Positions 32,853 through 41,388 of a stretch of DNA of 64,000 nucleotides are shown one piece after another. The notes beneath the pieces were generated by a model. That model had not been told where the DNA came from and did not search any database. It was given only the letters and a program-made list of their open reading frames with translations. Origin of the DNA: an uncultured Clostridia bacterium (GTDB lineage Bacteria > Bacillota > Clostridia > Monoglobales > Monoglobaceae); NCBI GenBank assembly GCA_934463175.1, contig CAKSIW010000004.1, positions 11,413 to 75,412 on the forward strand, read 5' to 3'. Numbering within the stretch: the stretch's first letter is position 1; each line of letters starts with the position of its first letter. The position numbers and the translations under genes are program-made.

Positions 32853-32924
32853 GGCGCACGGGAGACAAGCACGATATGCCTTGCAATTAAAGAATCACCG
32901 TCTTTTTAAGCCGTTGTCCTTGCA
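32853..32924 (+). repeat. Dispersed 72-bp repeat, copy A
   Basis: Matches copy B (complement of 53748-53819) at 62 of 72 positions without gaps, counted by eye. It lies in non-coding DNA between the metK promoter and the stop codon of the M14 peptidase gene. Best-conserved parts are the 5' CACGGGAG, the central CGATATGCC and the last 14 bases, CCGTTGTCCTTGCA. Confidence 0.8.
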
Positions 32925-32934
32925 GAACCGGAAC

Positions 32935-33843
32935 CTAAGGAAGAGCAACGGTCATTGCGCCAAGCAGAATCGGCAGCGTGTCGCGGTATATCTGCGGAAG
33001 GTCGGAAAGCGGCAGGGGATTTCTGCCCTCACCGACCTCAATCGTAAAGCCGGGACGGTTGAAGCAGCTGATGAACCAGTCCTTATATCCGGCATATGAC
33101 GCGATTCCCTCCGTGCTGTCAAGAGAATACGGCGAAATGCGCGTGAATGCCCTTGCGATTTCGGGGGCATAGGGAGGCTCCTTATCGCAGAAGCCGTGAT
33201 AAATCACCCGACCCTGACTGTGAAGCGCAAGAACCATTTTGAAGGAATGGAGACGCGTGAAGTCTGCAAGAGCACGGCTTTCAGGCTCGGATTCCGCACA
33301 GCTGCCCGAAAAACGCGTGGGACCCGGCGATAGGATTCCATATTCCGCCTCCATTGCCTTTGACTTTTCCCACATGGCGTCATAGTTGTGGTTGAGGTCA
33401 ACACCGTGTGCGTTTGCCTGCCACTCTGAGAAGTCCTTCGAACCGCAGAATTTAATCAGCTGTTCACGTTCGTTTTTGCCGAGACCGTCGGGCAGACCCT
33501 CCGCCGCAAGCTGCACGCCGTCGGGATTCAGCATCGGCACGACATAAACAGAGGTCTTTTTGGCAAGCGCAGCCGTGCAGAAACCGTCGAGAGGCGCGCC
33601 GTCATGCTGCGCGGTCAGAAATTCGCGGACAAACTGCATGAGACACGCGGAGGTTATGGATTCCATTCCGTGATGTGCGCCGTTATATGAAATTTCATTC
33701 GGACCGCTGCCGATTTTTATGTAGTACAGAGGCTTTCCCCAGACAGATGTGCCGATCGTACCGACCTCGGTTCCCGGAAAATCCCGCCGCAGTCTGAGAA
33801 TGTCGTGTTCAAGACTGCTGAATGTATATTTGTTATCACTCAC
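32935..33843 (-). CDS. M14-family zinc carboxypeptidase (gamma-D-glutamyl-diamino-acid peptidase type)
   Basis: 302 residues. The zinc site H58-xx-E61 (GAHHGME) and H208 (LALHSQG), the substrate-side NPDGV and NHNYDAMW, and catalytic E269 (FTIEVGEG) are complete. The domain resembles the peptidases that cut gamma-D-Glu-meso-diaminopimelate bonds in wall peptides (endopeptidase I type). No signal peptide or LysM is present, so the protein may act in the cytosol on recycled muropeptides. The start is a GTG with GGGGTGAT about 8 nt upstream. It diverges from the VOC gene. Confidence 0.87.
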   Translation of the reverse strand: MSDNKYTFSSLEHDILRLRRDFPGTEVGTIGTSVWGKPLYYIKIGSGPNEISYNGAHHGMESITSACLMQFVREFLTAQHDGAPLDGFCTAALAKKTSVYVVPMLNPDGVQLAAEGLPDGLGKNEREQLIKFCGSKDFSEWQANAHGVDLNHNYDAMWEKSKAMEAEYGILSPGPTRFSGSCAESEPESRALADFTRLHSFKMVLALHSQGRVIYHGFCDKEPPYAPEIARAFTRISPYSLDSTEGIASYAGYKDWFISCFNRPGFTIEVGEGRNPLPLSDLPQIYRDTLPILLGAMTVALP

Positions 33844-33889
33844 TTTTCATCACCCCATTCAGTTATATGCAAAACAGTGATATTTATGC

Positions 33890-33918
33890 TTGCTTTTTGA
33901 TACGGTGAGTGATATAAT
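33890..33918 (+). promoter_or_regulatory. Promoter of the VOC-ung gene run
   Basis: TTGCTT (33890-33895), 17-nt spacer, TATAAT (33913-33918) with an extended TGA. Confidence 0.7.
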
Positions 33919-33951
33919 TAAAGTGATAATATTAAAACGGAGGCGGAAAAA

Positions 33952-34329
33952 ATGATTGGAATTGAACATATCGGTATTTTTTCAAAGGATTCGGAGGCTC
34001 TGAAGAATTGGTACATAGAGCTTTTCGGCTGGAAACAGGTTTATGCGAACGAGGAAAAGAAAACATATTTCCTGAAGGCTGACGACGGCGGAATGATTGA
34101 GTTCTGCAAAAGCGCGGAGGACGGCGGTGTTCTCGGCGACAAGGTGACGGGAATCAGACATATTGCAATTTCGGTTGACAATTTTGACGAAGCGGTTGAA
34201 ATGGTGAAGAAATCGGGTGCGGAAATCGTGACAGATGCCGCAGTTTCCGCAAAGGGTGTCGGAACAATGTTTTTCAGAGACCCCGACGGAAATGTTCTGC
34301 ATCTCATATATAGAACGGAAAAGCTTTAA
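33952..34329 (+). CDS. VOC (glyoxalase/bleomycin-resistance fold) protein
   Basis: 125 residues forming one vicinal-oxygen-chelate module: IEHIGIFSKDSEALKNWY at the start, RHIAISVDNFDEAVEMVKK in the middle, and FFRDPDGNVLHLIYR at the end. Metal-binding positions H6, E46-like (MIEF) and H73-like and E/H near the end are partly conserved, so it may be a lyase or a binding protein; the substrate is unknown. GGAGGCGG precedes the ATG. First gene of a plus-strand run that continues to rodA. Confidence 0.82.
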   Translation: MIGIEHIGIFSKDSEALKNWYIELFGWKQVYANEEKKTYFLKADDGGMIEFCKSAEDGGVLGDKVTGIRHIAISVDNFDEAVEMVKKSGAEIVTDAAVSAKGVGTMFFRDPDGNVLHLIYRTEKL

Positions 34330-34417
34330 TCAGCTGTCCGAACACGATTTTAAGAGTTCGGACGGTGCCGGGGCATTCTCTGCGCCGTTCGGCAAATAAA
34401 CTCAAAGGAGAAAACCA

Positions 34418-35086
34418 ATGGTGAACATCGGCAATGACTGGGACGAAATTCTGAAAGGCGAATTTGACAAGGAATACTATCAAAAGCTGAGAGCTTTTCT
34501 TGTGAAGGAATATCGCACGCGCAAAATTTTTCCGAATATGTTTGACATATTCAATGCACTCAAATATACGCCGTACAGCGGTGTAAAGGCGGTTATCCTC
34601 GGACAGGATCCGTATCACGGCGAGGGACAGGCTCACGGCTTGTGCTTTTCGGTGAGGCGCGGAGTTGAGCCGCCGCCGTCGCTGAAAAACATATTCAAGG
34701 AAATTCATGACGATGTCGGCACAGACATTCCGAGCTGCGGTGAGCTGACACACTGGGCGGAGCAGGGCGTGCTGCTTCTCAACACTGTTCTGACCGTGCG
34801 TATGGGCGAGGCAAACAGCCACAAGGGTATGGGCTGGGAATGCTTCACCGACCGCGTCATTTCAGCCCTGAACGAGCGTGAAAAGCCCATGGTGTTCCTG
34901 CTCTGGGGGTCGAATGCACGGCAGAAAAAAAGCCTGATCACAAATCCTGCCCACAAGATTCTGGAGACGGTTCACCCGAGTCCGCTGTCGGCATATAACG
35001 GATTTTTCGGGTGCAGACATTTTTCAAAAACAAACGAATTTCTGGAATCAATCGGCGAGACGCCGATCGACTGGTCGGTTGAATGA
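34418..35086 (+). CDS. ung: Uracil-DNA glycosylase, family 1
   Basis: 222 residues. The catalytic loop GQDPYHG (62-68, D64 activates water), the uracil-pocket [17 protein letters not shown] and the minor-groove loop HPSPLSA (H186) are all canonical. It removes uracil from DNA, starting base excision repair. AAAGGAG precedes the ATG. A short 8-bp hairpin (GTCCGAAC 34336-34343 with GTTCGGAC 34356-34363) lies between it and the VOC gene without a T-run, so read-through is expected. Confidence 0.97.
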   Translation: MVNIGNDWDEILKGEFDKEYYQKLRAFLVKEYRTRKIFPNMFDIFNALKYTPYSGVKAVILGQDPYHGEGQAHGLCFSVRRGVEPPPSLKNIFKEIHDDVGTDIPSCGELTHWAEQGVLLLNTVLTVRMGEANSHKGMGWECFTDRVISALNEREKPMVFLLWGSNARQKKSLITNPAHKILETVHPSPLSAYNGFFGCRHFSKTNEFLESIGETPIDWSVE

Positions 35087-35109
35087 TTGCGGCGAAAGGA
35101 ATGAAGAAT

Positions 35110-35838
35110 ATGAGAGATACGGTTGATATTCTCGGCGTGAAAATAGATAAGGTAAATTTTGAGCAGGCGGCAGACATTGCGGAGAAGCTGGTGAAATCCG
35201 AGGGGGTCTCGGTCATATTCACCCCAAACCCCGAGATTGTCATGTGCGCATATGAGGACGCGGAGTTCCGTGAAATTCTGAACAGTGCGGATTTGTGCAT
35301 GGCGGACGGAATCGGAATCGTATACGGCGCAAGAATGCTCAAAACACCGGTGCCCGAGAGGGTTGCGGGATTTGATGTGACGTGTGAGCTGCTTGAAAGA
35401 CTCAGCAAAAGCGGCGATGGGGTCTTTTTGTTCGGTGCAAAGCCCGGTGTTGCGGAGACTGCAAAGGAAAAGATGGAAAAGCGTTTTGAGGGATTGAAGG
35501 TGGTCGGAACTAATGACGGCTATTTCAAGCCCGAGGACGAGGAGAAAATTGTAGGCGAGATAAACAGCTCGGGTGCAAGACTTCTGCTTGTGTGTCTCGG
35601 AGCGCCGAAGCAGGAAAAATGGATTGCGCGGAACCGCGGCAGGCTGAACGTCGGACTGTGCATGGGTGTTGGCGGAACTCTGGACGTTTTTGCCGGAACG
35701 GCAAAGCGCGCCCCTGAAATATTCATTAAACTGAATCTCGAATGGTTCTACCGTTTTCTGAAGCAGCCGACCCGAATCGGGCGGTTTGCGGCACTTCCGC
35801 GGTTCATGATAAAGGTTATGCAGTCAAAAAGAAAATAG
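35110..35838 (+). CDS. WecG/TagA/CpsF-family glycosyltransferase
   Basis: 242 residues. The family pattern is clear: a first strand VDILGVKIDKV, SVIFTPNPEIVMCAYED, ADLCMADGIGIVYGARML, RVAGFDVTCELLE, FLFGAKPGVAE and LLLVCLGAPKQEKWIARNR. TagA-like enzymes add N-acetylmannosamine to the lipid-linked GlcNAc in wall teichoic acid synthesis; the C-terminal basic region would touch the membrane. The start at 35110 has AAAGGA 9 nt upstream; in-frame codons at 35083 (overlapping the ung stop) and 35101 are alternatives. Together with the LtaS-like gene it suggests an anionic wall polymer. Confidence 0.92.
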   Translation: MRDTVDILGVKIDKVNFEQAADIAEKLVKSEGVSVIFTPNPEIVMCAYEDAEFREILNSADLCMADGIGIVYGARMLKTPVPERVAGFDVTCELLERLSKSGDGVFLFGAKPGVAETAKEKMEKRFEGLKVVGTNDGYFKPEDEEKIVGEINSSGARLLLVCLGAPKQEKWIARNRGRLNVGLCMGVGGTLDVFAGTAKRAPEIFIKLNLEWFYRFLKQPTRIGRFAALPRFMIKVMQSKRK

Positions 35839-35856
35839 CTGAAGGGAATGAGGAGA

Positions 35857-36393
35857 ATGATATATATGCTTCTTGCCGAGGGCTTTGAGGAAACAGAGGC
35901 AATCGGTGCATTGGACGTGATGAGACGTGCGGGATTGAAGGTGCAGACGGTCGGAATCACGGGAAAGCATGTTTGCGGCAGTCACGGTGTTGAGGTGACT
36001 GCGGACATTGAAAAGAACGAGATGGATTTTGATGAAATTGACGGTGTTGTGCTCCCCGGAGGAATGCCTGGAACCGAAAATCTGAAATCGGACAGCACGG
36101 CAATCCGCGCAGTGAAGCTTTGTGCGGAGCGCGGACTGCTCACGGCTGCAATATGCGCCGCACCGATGATTCTCGGACAGCTCGGGCTTCTGAAGGGAAA
36201 ACGCGCAACCTGCTATCCGGGCTATGAAAAGGAGCTTGACGGCGCAGAGTGCTGCACGGATTCGGTGTCTGTTGACGGAAACATAATCACGGCGAGGGGT
36301 GCAGGCGTGTCAATGCTCTTCGGGGCGAGGATTGCCGACTTTTTTGAAAAGGGCAGCGGAGAGGAAATCTTGATACAAATGCAGCATGCATAG
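35857..36393 (+). CDS. DJ-1/PfpI-family protein
   Basis: 178 residues. The fold signature is LLAEGFEETEAIGALDVMRRAGLKV (in parts), LPGGMPG (67-72) and the reactive cysteine C100 (AAICAAP) with the supporting glutamate E14. Relatives are chaperone/deglycase-like or ThiJ-annotated; the biochemical role is disputed and cannot be set here. The start is uncertain: ATG 35848 and 35857 both lie close to AAGGGA and GAGGAG; 35857 keeps the first strand and a plausible spacing. Confidence 0.88.
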   Translation: MIYMLLAEGFEETEAIGALDVMRRAGLKVQTVGITGKHVCGSHGVEVTADIEKNEMDFDEIDGVVLPGGMPGTENLKSDSTAIRAVKLCAERGLLTAAICAAPMILGQLGLLKGKRATCYPGYEKELDGAECCTDSVSVDGNIITARGAGVSMLFGARIADFFEKGSGEEILIQMQHA

Positions 36394-36401
36394 GAGATAT
36401 A

Positions 36402-37301
36402 ATGTCAAAAAACAGGTATGAACTGAGAAAACAGATGAAAAGTGTGCGGTGGGTGATTTTTTGGGTCGTGCTTGCACAGCTTGCGGCAGAGCTTGCCGTT
36501 CAGGCAGTTGTCAGCTTCATGACGAATCCTCCGCATGAATATCTGCAAATTGCAATAGTTGAAGCGGCTGCAATCGGGATTCCGCTTGCGGTATACGGCA
36601 GGTCTGTCTGGAGCGGCTACGGCAGAAAAAATGTCAGAGCCGAGATGAAGCTTCGCGGCTGCAAGCCGCACTTGCTGTTTCTTGCCGCAATTCTGGGAAT
36701 CACGGGACAGTTTGTTATGATGCTGCTCAACATTCCTGCAAATATTTTTCTGCGTGAGATTTTGGGAAATGAAGTGACGGACGCAGTGCCGGTTGCTCTC
36801 AATTGGCGTGATATGCTGCTCGGAATCCCTGCGGTGGTGATTCTGCCTGCGTTTTTGGAGGAGTTCTGGCTGCGCGGCGTTGTTTTCCGCGCATATAACC
36901 GTTGCAGCACAGCGGCGGCGGTCACATTCACAACCCTTGTGTTTGCCCTGATGCATATGCGCATGAATGAGCTTGCAGGCTTTTTGATGATGGGCTTTGT
37001 TGCGTCATATGTTCTCTTGCGGTGCGGCTCGCTGTATGCCGCAATGCTTTATCATGCCTTCAGCAACCTCACGGCACTTGTGTTCGGCTTTATGCTTGCG
37101 GGCGTGATAAACTATATATGGATAATTTTCGGTGCGGCTGCGGTTTGCTTTGCGGCGGCACTGCTTGCAATGGCGGCATTGACGAAGCCGCCGAAGAAAA
37201 ACCGCACGTTCAAGGCAGGAAGGCTTGTTATGAACAGCATATTGAGTCTGCCTGTCATATTGAGTATTGCTGTTGCGGTGCTGCGGCATTTCTTGCTGTA
37301 G
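36402..37301 (+). CDS. CPBP-family intramembrane metalloprotease
   Basis: 299 residues with about eight hydrophobic segments. The three CPBP motifs are present: E153-E154-xxx-R158 (FLEEFWLRG), F181-xxx-H185 (FALMHMRMNE) and H218-xxx-N222 (LYHAFSNL). Bacterial members range from bacteriocin-immunity to prenyl-protein protease-like functions; nothing here selects one. AGGAGA precedes the ATG. The neighbours are murein and surface genes. Confidence 0.9.
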   Translation: MSKNRYELRKQMKSVRWVIFWVVLAQLAAELAVQAVVSFMTNPPHEYLQIAIVEAAAIGIPLAVYGRSVWSGYGRKNVRAEMKLRGCKPHLLFLAAILGITGQFVMMLLNIPANIFLREILGNEVTDAVPVALNWRDMLLGIPAVVILPAFLEEFWLRGVVFRAYNRCSTAAAVTFTTLVFALMHMRMNELAGFLMMGFVASYVLLRCGSLYAAMLYHAFSNLTALVFGFMLAGVINYIWIIFGAAAVCFAAALLAMAALTKPPKKNRTFKAGRLVMNSILSLPVILSIAVAVLRHFLL

Positions 37302-37321
37302 ATGAAAGGATTTGCACAAAT

Positions 37322-38359
37322 ATGAAGCTTTTGAAAAACAGAAACAAGCTCCCGATGCGGATTTTGCTGTGTGCGGCGGCACTGGCACTTCTTTTGTGGG
37401 AGGTTTCCGCAGTGCTTGACATTTTCGGCACGGGCGGCGGACGCGATGTGCTTGTGAACATTCCGAAGGGAACAGGGACGGCAGGCATTGCCGATATTCT
37501 GAGAAGTGAGGGAATAATCAGACATAAGCTGCTGTTCCGAATGATTGAAAAATCCGATAAGAGCGGACACATTTTTCAGCAGGGCGGACATATGCTGAAA
37601 AGCGGAATGAGCTATCGCGCGGTGATTGACAAGCTTTGCGCAGTGCCGGATGTCCGCGCGGACGAGACTCTCAGACTTCTTGTGCCGGAGGGCTATGAGG
37701 CGCGTCAGATTGCCGACAGCCTTGAGAAAATGGGGCTTGCAAAGAGTGAGGATTTTCTGCGCGAGCTTGATGAGGGTGAGTTCGGATATGATTTCATTGA
37801 CAGGATTGACCGCCGCGAAAACAGGCTGGAGGGCTATCTGTTCCCTGCAACATATGAAATCGGTGCGGACGAGAGCGTGCACAGCATAATTGACAAAATG
37901 CTCAGAAAATTCAGCGAGGTTGTGCCGCCGCTATACAGCGCGTGGGACAATCCGCGCGGAATGACGCTTGATGAGCTTGTGACGCTTGCTTCAATGGTCG
38001 AACGCGAGGCGGCAAACGACTCGGAGCGCAGCCGCGTTGCATCGGTGTTCTTCAACAGAATGGACAGGGAAATGACTCTTAGTTCATGCGCAACGGTGCA
38101 GTATATATTAAAGGAAAGAAAAGCAATTCTCAGCAATTCCGATGTCAAAATCAAATCGCCTTATAACACATATATAAACCTTGGCTTGCCGAAAGGACCG
38201 ATTGCGTCCCCCGGAGAGGATTCGGTCAGGGCGGTAATGAACCCCGAAAAGTCGGATTATCTCTATTTTGCGGCAAAGGCTGACGGAAGTGCGAATGTGT
38301 TTTCAAAAACGGGAGAGGAGCATATGCGCATTGTCGGAGAGCTTCAGGGAAAGGATTAA
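37322..38359 (+). CDS. mltG: MltG, endolytic murein transglycosylase
   Basis: 345 residues: one membrane helix (about 12-30), a LysM-like subdomain (about 42-110, VNIPKGTGTAGIADILRSEGII) and the YceG catalytic domain. The catalytic glutamate is E227 in TLASMVEREA, with YLFPATYEI (172-180) and LPKGPIASPG nearby. MltG cuts nascent glycan strands and sets their length during elongation, which fits rodA two genes downstream. The start at 37322 matches the membrane anchor; in-frame sequence further upstream lies inside the CPBP gene. Confidence 0.93.
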   Translation: MKLLKNRNKLPMRILLCAAALALLLWEVSAVLDIFGTGGGRDVLVNIPKGTGTAGIADILRSEGIIRHKLLFRMIEKSDKSGHIFQQGGHMLKSGMSYRAVIDKLCAVPDVRADETLRLLVPEGYEARQIADSLEKMGLAKSEDFLRELDEGEFGYDFIDRIDRRENRLEGYLFPATYEIGADESVHSIIDKMLRKFSEVVPPLYSAWDNPRGMTLDELVTLASMVEREAANDSERSRVASVFFNRMDREMTLSSCATVQYILKERKAILSNSDVKIKSPYNTYINLGLPKGPIASPGEDSVRAVMNPEKSDYLYFAAKADGSANVFSKTGEEHMRIVGELQGKD

Positions 38360-38365
38360 TTCGGA

Positions 38366-39028
38366 ATGAAAGCATGGATTGAGGACGATAATATAAATTA
38401 TGAATATATCATACGCTATATAAGGCGGACACTTCCGCAGCCTGAGGGTGCGCTTCTTGAAATGGAGCGTTACGCGGCGGAGCATGAGGTGCCGATTTCA
38501 CAGCCCGAGAGCATGAGAATGATTGAGGTCATGCTGAAAATGCTGAGAGCCGAAAAAATTCTGGAGCTTGGAACCGCAATAGGATATTCGGCGATACGCA
38601 TGAGCCGTGCCTGCGGTGCGGAGGTTGTGTCGGTTGAGCTTTCGGAGGAAATGGCGGATATTGCCGAGGAAAACATCAGAAGGACGGGATTTGAGGAGAA
38701 AATCCGTGTTATCCGCGGCGATGCGAGAGAGATTGTCGCGGCTATGGACGGGAAAGAGATTTTCGACGCAATTTTCGTTGATGCCGCAAAGGGACAGTAT
38801 ATGGAGTTTTTTCCGCACTGTATGCGGCTTTTGAAAAAGGGCGGAATTTTAATATCGGATAATATTTTATATAAAGGCATGACGGCAACGGACGAGCTTG
38901 TTGTCAGAAGAAAGGTCACAATTGTCCGCCGTCTGAGAAAATATCTTGAAATGCTGAAGGAAAACCGTGAGCTGTGCACAGCAATTCTGCCGATTGGCGA
39001 CGGAGTTGCGGTCAGCTTCAAGGAGTGA
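38366..39028 (+). CDS. Class I O-methyltransferase (COG4122 family)
   Basis: 220 residues resembling caffeoyl-CoA/catechol O-methyltransferases. Motif I is KILELGTAIGYSAIRM, followed by VVSVELSEEMADIAEENI, IRVIRGDAREIV, FDAIFVDAAKGQYMEFF and LISDNILYKGM; the aspartates of the last two blocks would bind the metal. In Firmicutes this gene often sits next to mltG, and the product can be TrmR, which methylates 5-hydroxyuridine at tRNA position 34. That identity is likely from context but not proven. AAAGGA precedes the ATG. Confidence 0.85.
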   Translation: MKAWIEDDNINYEYIIRYIRRTLPQPEGALLEMERYAAEHEVPISQPESMRMIEVMLKMLRAEKILELGTAIGYSAIRMSRACGAEVVSVELSEEMADIAEENIRRTGFEEKIRVIRGDAREIVAAMDGKEIFDAIFVDAAKGQYMEFFPHCMRLLKKGGILISDNILYKGMTATDELVVRRKVTIVRRLRKYLEMLKENRELCTAILPIGDGVAVSFKE

Positions 39029-39065
39029 ACGGCACTGATGTGCCAAAGAAAGGAATGGACGCAAA

Positions 39066-40184
39066 ATGATGGGTGATAATCTGAACAAGCATAACGATTT
39101 CAGGCGGAACTTTGATTTTCCGCTGTTTTTGCTGACCCTTGCCGCGTCCGTGTTCGGAATGGTTGTGATATACGGTGCGGCACCCTCACCCGTGAAATAT
39201 ACTGCGGTTCAGGCTGCGGCGTTCGTTATAGGTCTTTTTGCAATCGGAGTTTTGATGATTCTTGACTATGAATATCTCGCGGGAATATCCGTATATCTTT
39301 ATGCGGTGTCGCTGATACTTTTGATATTGGTGCTGATTCCGGGAATCGGGACGTATGAAAACGGCGCACGGAGCTGGTTTAGATTCGGCAGTCTGATCGG
39401 AGTGCAGCCTGCCGAGGTGGTTAAACTTGCGTTCATAATAACGTTTGCCAAGCACCTGTCGGAGGTTGACTATCTGATTGACCGACCCAGAAATGTGTTG
39501 TTTCTGCTGATACACGGAGGAGTTCTGATTGGGCTGATATTGCTGCAGCCCGATTTCGGAACGGCAGTGGTTTTTGTGTTCATAATGGCAACAATGCTCT
39601 TTGCGGCAAAAATAAGCTGGAAATATATCGCAGGAGGAATCGGCGCGGTTGCCGCTGTGATGCCGATTGCGTGGTTTTTTGTGCTGAAGGACTATCAGCG
39701 CAAAAGAATCATTGACCTTTTCAATCCCGAAAATGACCCGTCAGGGACGGGATATCAGGTGGCACAGTCAAAGATTGCCGTCGGCTCGGGGCGCATTTTC
39801 GGGAACGGCTTGTATAACGGCGGCAGCCGTTTCAACAATGTTCTGCCCGAACGCCACACCGACTTCATTTTCACCGCAGTGTGCGAAGAGCTGGGCTTTG
39901 TGGGAGGAGCCGCTGTCATATTGCTGCTTGTGACGATAATCGTGAGATGTCTGATGATTGGCATGAACGCGCGAAACAATCTCGGACTTTATATCTGTGT
40001 CGGCGTTGCGTCAATGTTTGCCTTTCATGTTTTTGAGAATGTCGGCATGTGCATAGGAATCATGCCCGTTACGGGAATACCGCTGCCGTTTTTCAGCTAT
40101 GGCGGATCGTCAATGCTGACCAATCTGATTGCAATTGGTTTGGTTCTGAATGTGAAATACCGAAGTAAGGTTATAAATTTTTAA
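39066..40184 (+). CDS. rodA: RodA, SEDS-family peptidoglycan glycosyltransferase
   Basis: 372 residues with about ten membrane helices. SEDS signatures are NGARSWFRFG, QPAEVVKLAFIITFAKHLS, LLQPDFGTAVVFVFIM, PERHTDFIFTAVCEELGFVGG (in parts, with the catalytic-loop aspartate) and the C-terminal PFFSYGGSSMLTNL. RodA polymerises glycan for side-wall elongation; FtsW is longer and usually beside murG. AAAGGA lies before the ATG. Its last 14 bases overlap the end of the convergent cca gene and no terminator separates them. Confidence 0.93.
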   Translation: MMGDNLNKHNDFRRNFDFPLFLLTLAASVFGMVVIYGAAPSPVKYTAVQAAAFVIGLFAIGVLMILDYEYLAGISVYLYAVSLILLILVLIPGIGTYENGARSWFRFGSLIGVQPAEVVKLAFIITFAKHLSEVDYLIDRPRNVLFLLIHGGVLIGLILLQPDFGTAVVFVFIMATMLFAAKISWKYIAGGIGAVAAVMPIAWFFVLKDYQRKRIIDLFNPENDPSGTGYQVAQSKIAVGSGRIFGNGLYNGGSRFNNVLPERHTDFIFTAVCEELGFVGGAAVILLLVTIIVRCLMIGMNARNNLGLYICVGVASMFAFHVFENVGMCIGIMPVTGIPLPFFSYGGSSMLTNLIAIGLVLNVKYRSKVINF

Positions 40185-41388
40185 ATTCTGCCGCGAGTGA
40201 AAGAAGCTCGCGGCGTTTGTTTTCACAGCGTCCTTCAATGACGCTGTCCAAAAGTCGGTCAAGAACCGCGCCGACAGAGCGCCCCTCGCTTATTCCGGCG
40301 TCAATCAGGTCTGAGCCGCGGACCGCAAGCGTGCCGAGGCTGAAGCATTCACCGTTTGAGATAATGCTGCGGACGGTGCGGACAGCTTCGTCAAGCAGCT
40401 GCCTTTGACTATCTGTTTCGGCAAAGGCGCGTCTGAACGAAATGATTTCCGAAAGTCCGTCCGCACCCGTGCATTTCATGATTTGCTTCAGAGCTGTGCG
40501 GCAGGGGGTGAGCCTGATGTCCGCATTCTGAAGAATAAGTGATACGCGGCGCAGGGTTTTGTTGTCATATTTGAGCTTTCTCATGGTTTTATGTGCCGTT
40601 TCGGCATTGCATATGCAATGGAAAAAAACTGCAAGCCGTGTGCACAGCTTAAGCTCTGCGCCTGAAACGGGTTCAAATGCGGAGGGCTGAATTTCGTCAA
40701 AGCAAATGTCGGGCATAATTTCCGCAAAAACCGCACGGTATTTGAAAAGAAGTGCGGACGGGTCGGCGGAAAGAATAATTTTGTTCAGCTCGGACGAAAT
40801 GCGTTCCGCTGCAATGGAACGGAGCCTGCCGCGGCATTTTAAAACTGCGTCGGAGGTTGCCTTGTCGATTTCAAATCCAAAAACTGCGGCAAAGCGCAGT
40901 GCGCGCATAATGCGCAGAGCGTCCTCGCAGAAACGTTTTTCAGGGTCGCCCACACAACGGATCAGCTTTCTCTCAATGTCCTCCCTGCCGCCGAACAGGT
41001 CAGCAATTCCCGTGCGCGGATTATATGCCATGGCGCAGATTGTGAAATCGCGCCGGCTCAGGTCGTCCGCAAGCCTGTCTGTGAAGCAGACAGAATCGGG
41101 GCGGCGGCTGTCGGTGTATGCGCCGTCAATCCGGAAGGTGGTGATTTCAAGCTTTTCTCCGTGCATAATGACTGTGACCGTTCCGTGCTTCAAGCCTGTC
41201 GGGATTGTTTTGCAGTCCGAAAAAATATTCAAAATATCCGAAGGCAGCGCGGAGGTTGTCAAATCCCAATCCGCAGGAGTCTTTTCCATGAGTGAGTCTC
41301 TGACACAGCCGCCGACGGCATATGCCGAAAATCCGCAGCGTTCAAGCCGTTCAATTGCTTCAAGCGCAAAATCGGGAAGCTGAATCAT
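40171..41388 (-). CDS. cca: CCA tRNA nucleotidyltransferase
   Basis: 405 residues, class II nucleotidyltransferase. AYAVGGCVRD (23-32), the catalytic D40-x-D42 (ADWDLTT), SRRDFTICAMAYNP, DLFGGREDIERKLIR and EDALRIMRALRFAAVFGFEID (in parts) are standard. It builds or repairs the 3' CCA end of tRNAs. No HD domain is visible. It is preceded by the HATPase-like gene, whose stop overlaps the cca ATG by 4 nt, and converges with rodA. Confidence 0.95.
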   Translation of the reverse strand: MIQLPDFALEAIERLERCGFSAYAVGGCVRDSLMEKTPADWDLTTSALPSDILNIFSDCKTIPTGLKHGTVTVIMHGEKLEITTFRIDGAYTDSRRPDSVCFTDRLADDLSRRDFTICAMAYNPRTGIADLFGGREDIERKLIRCVGDPEKRFCEDALRIMRALRFAAVFGFEIDKATSDAVLKCRGRLRSIAAERISSELNKIILSADPSALLFKYRAVFAEIMPDICFDEIQPSAFEPVSGAELKLCTRLAVFFHCICNAETAHKTMRKLKYDNKTLRRVSLILQNADIRLTPCRTALKQIMKCTGADGLSEIISFRRAFAETDSQRQLLDEAVRTVRSIISNGECFSLGTLAVRGSDLIDAGISEGRSVGAVLDRLLDSVIEGRCENKRRELLSLAAEFKNL

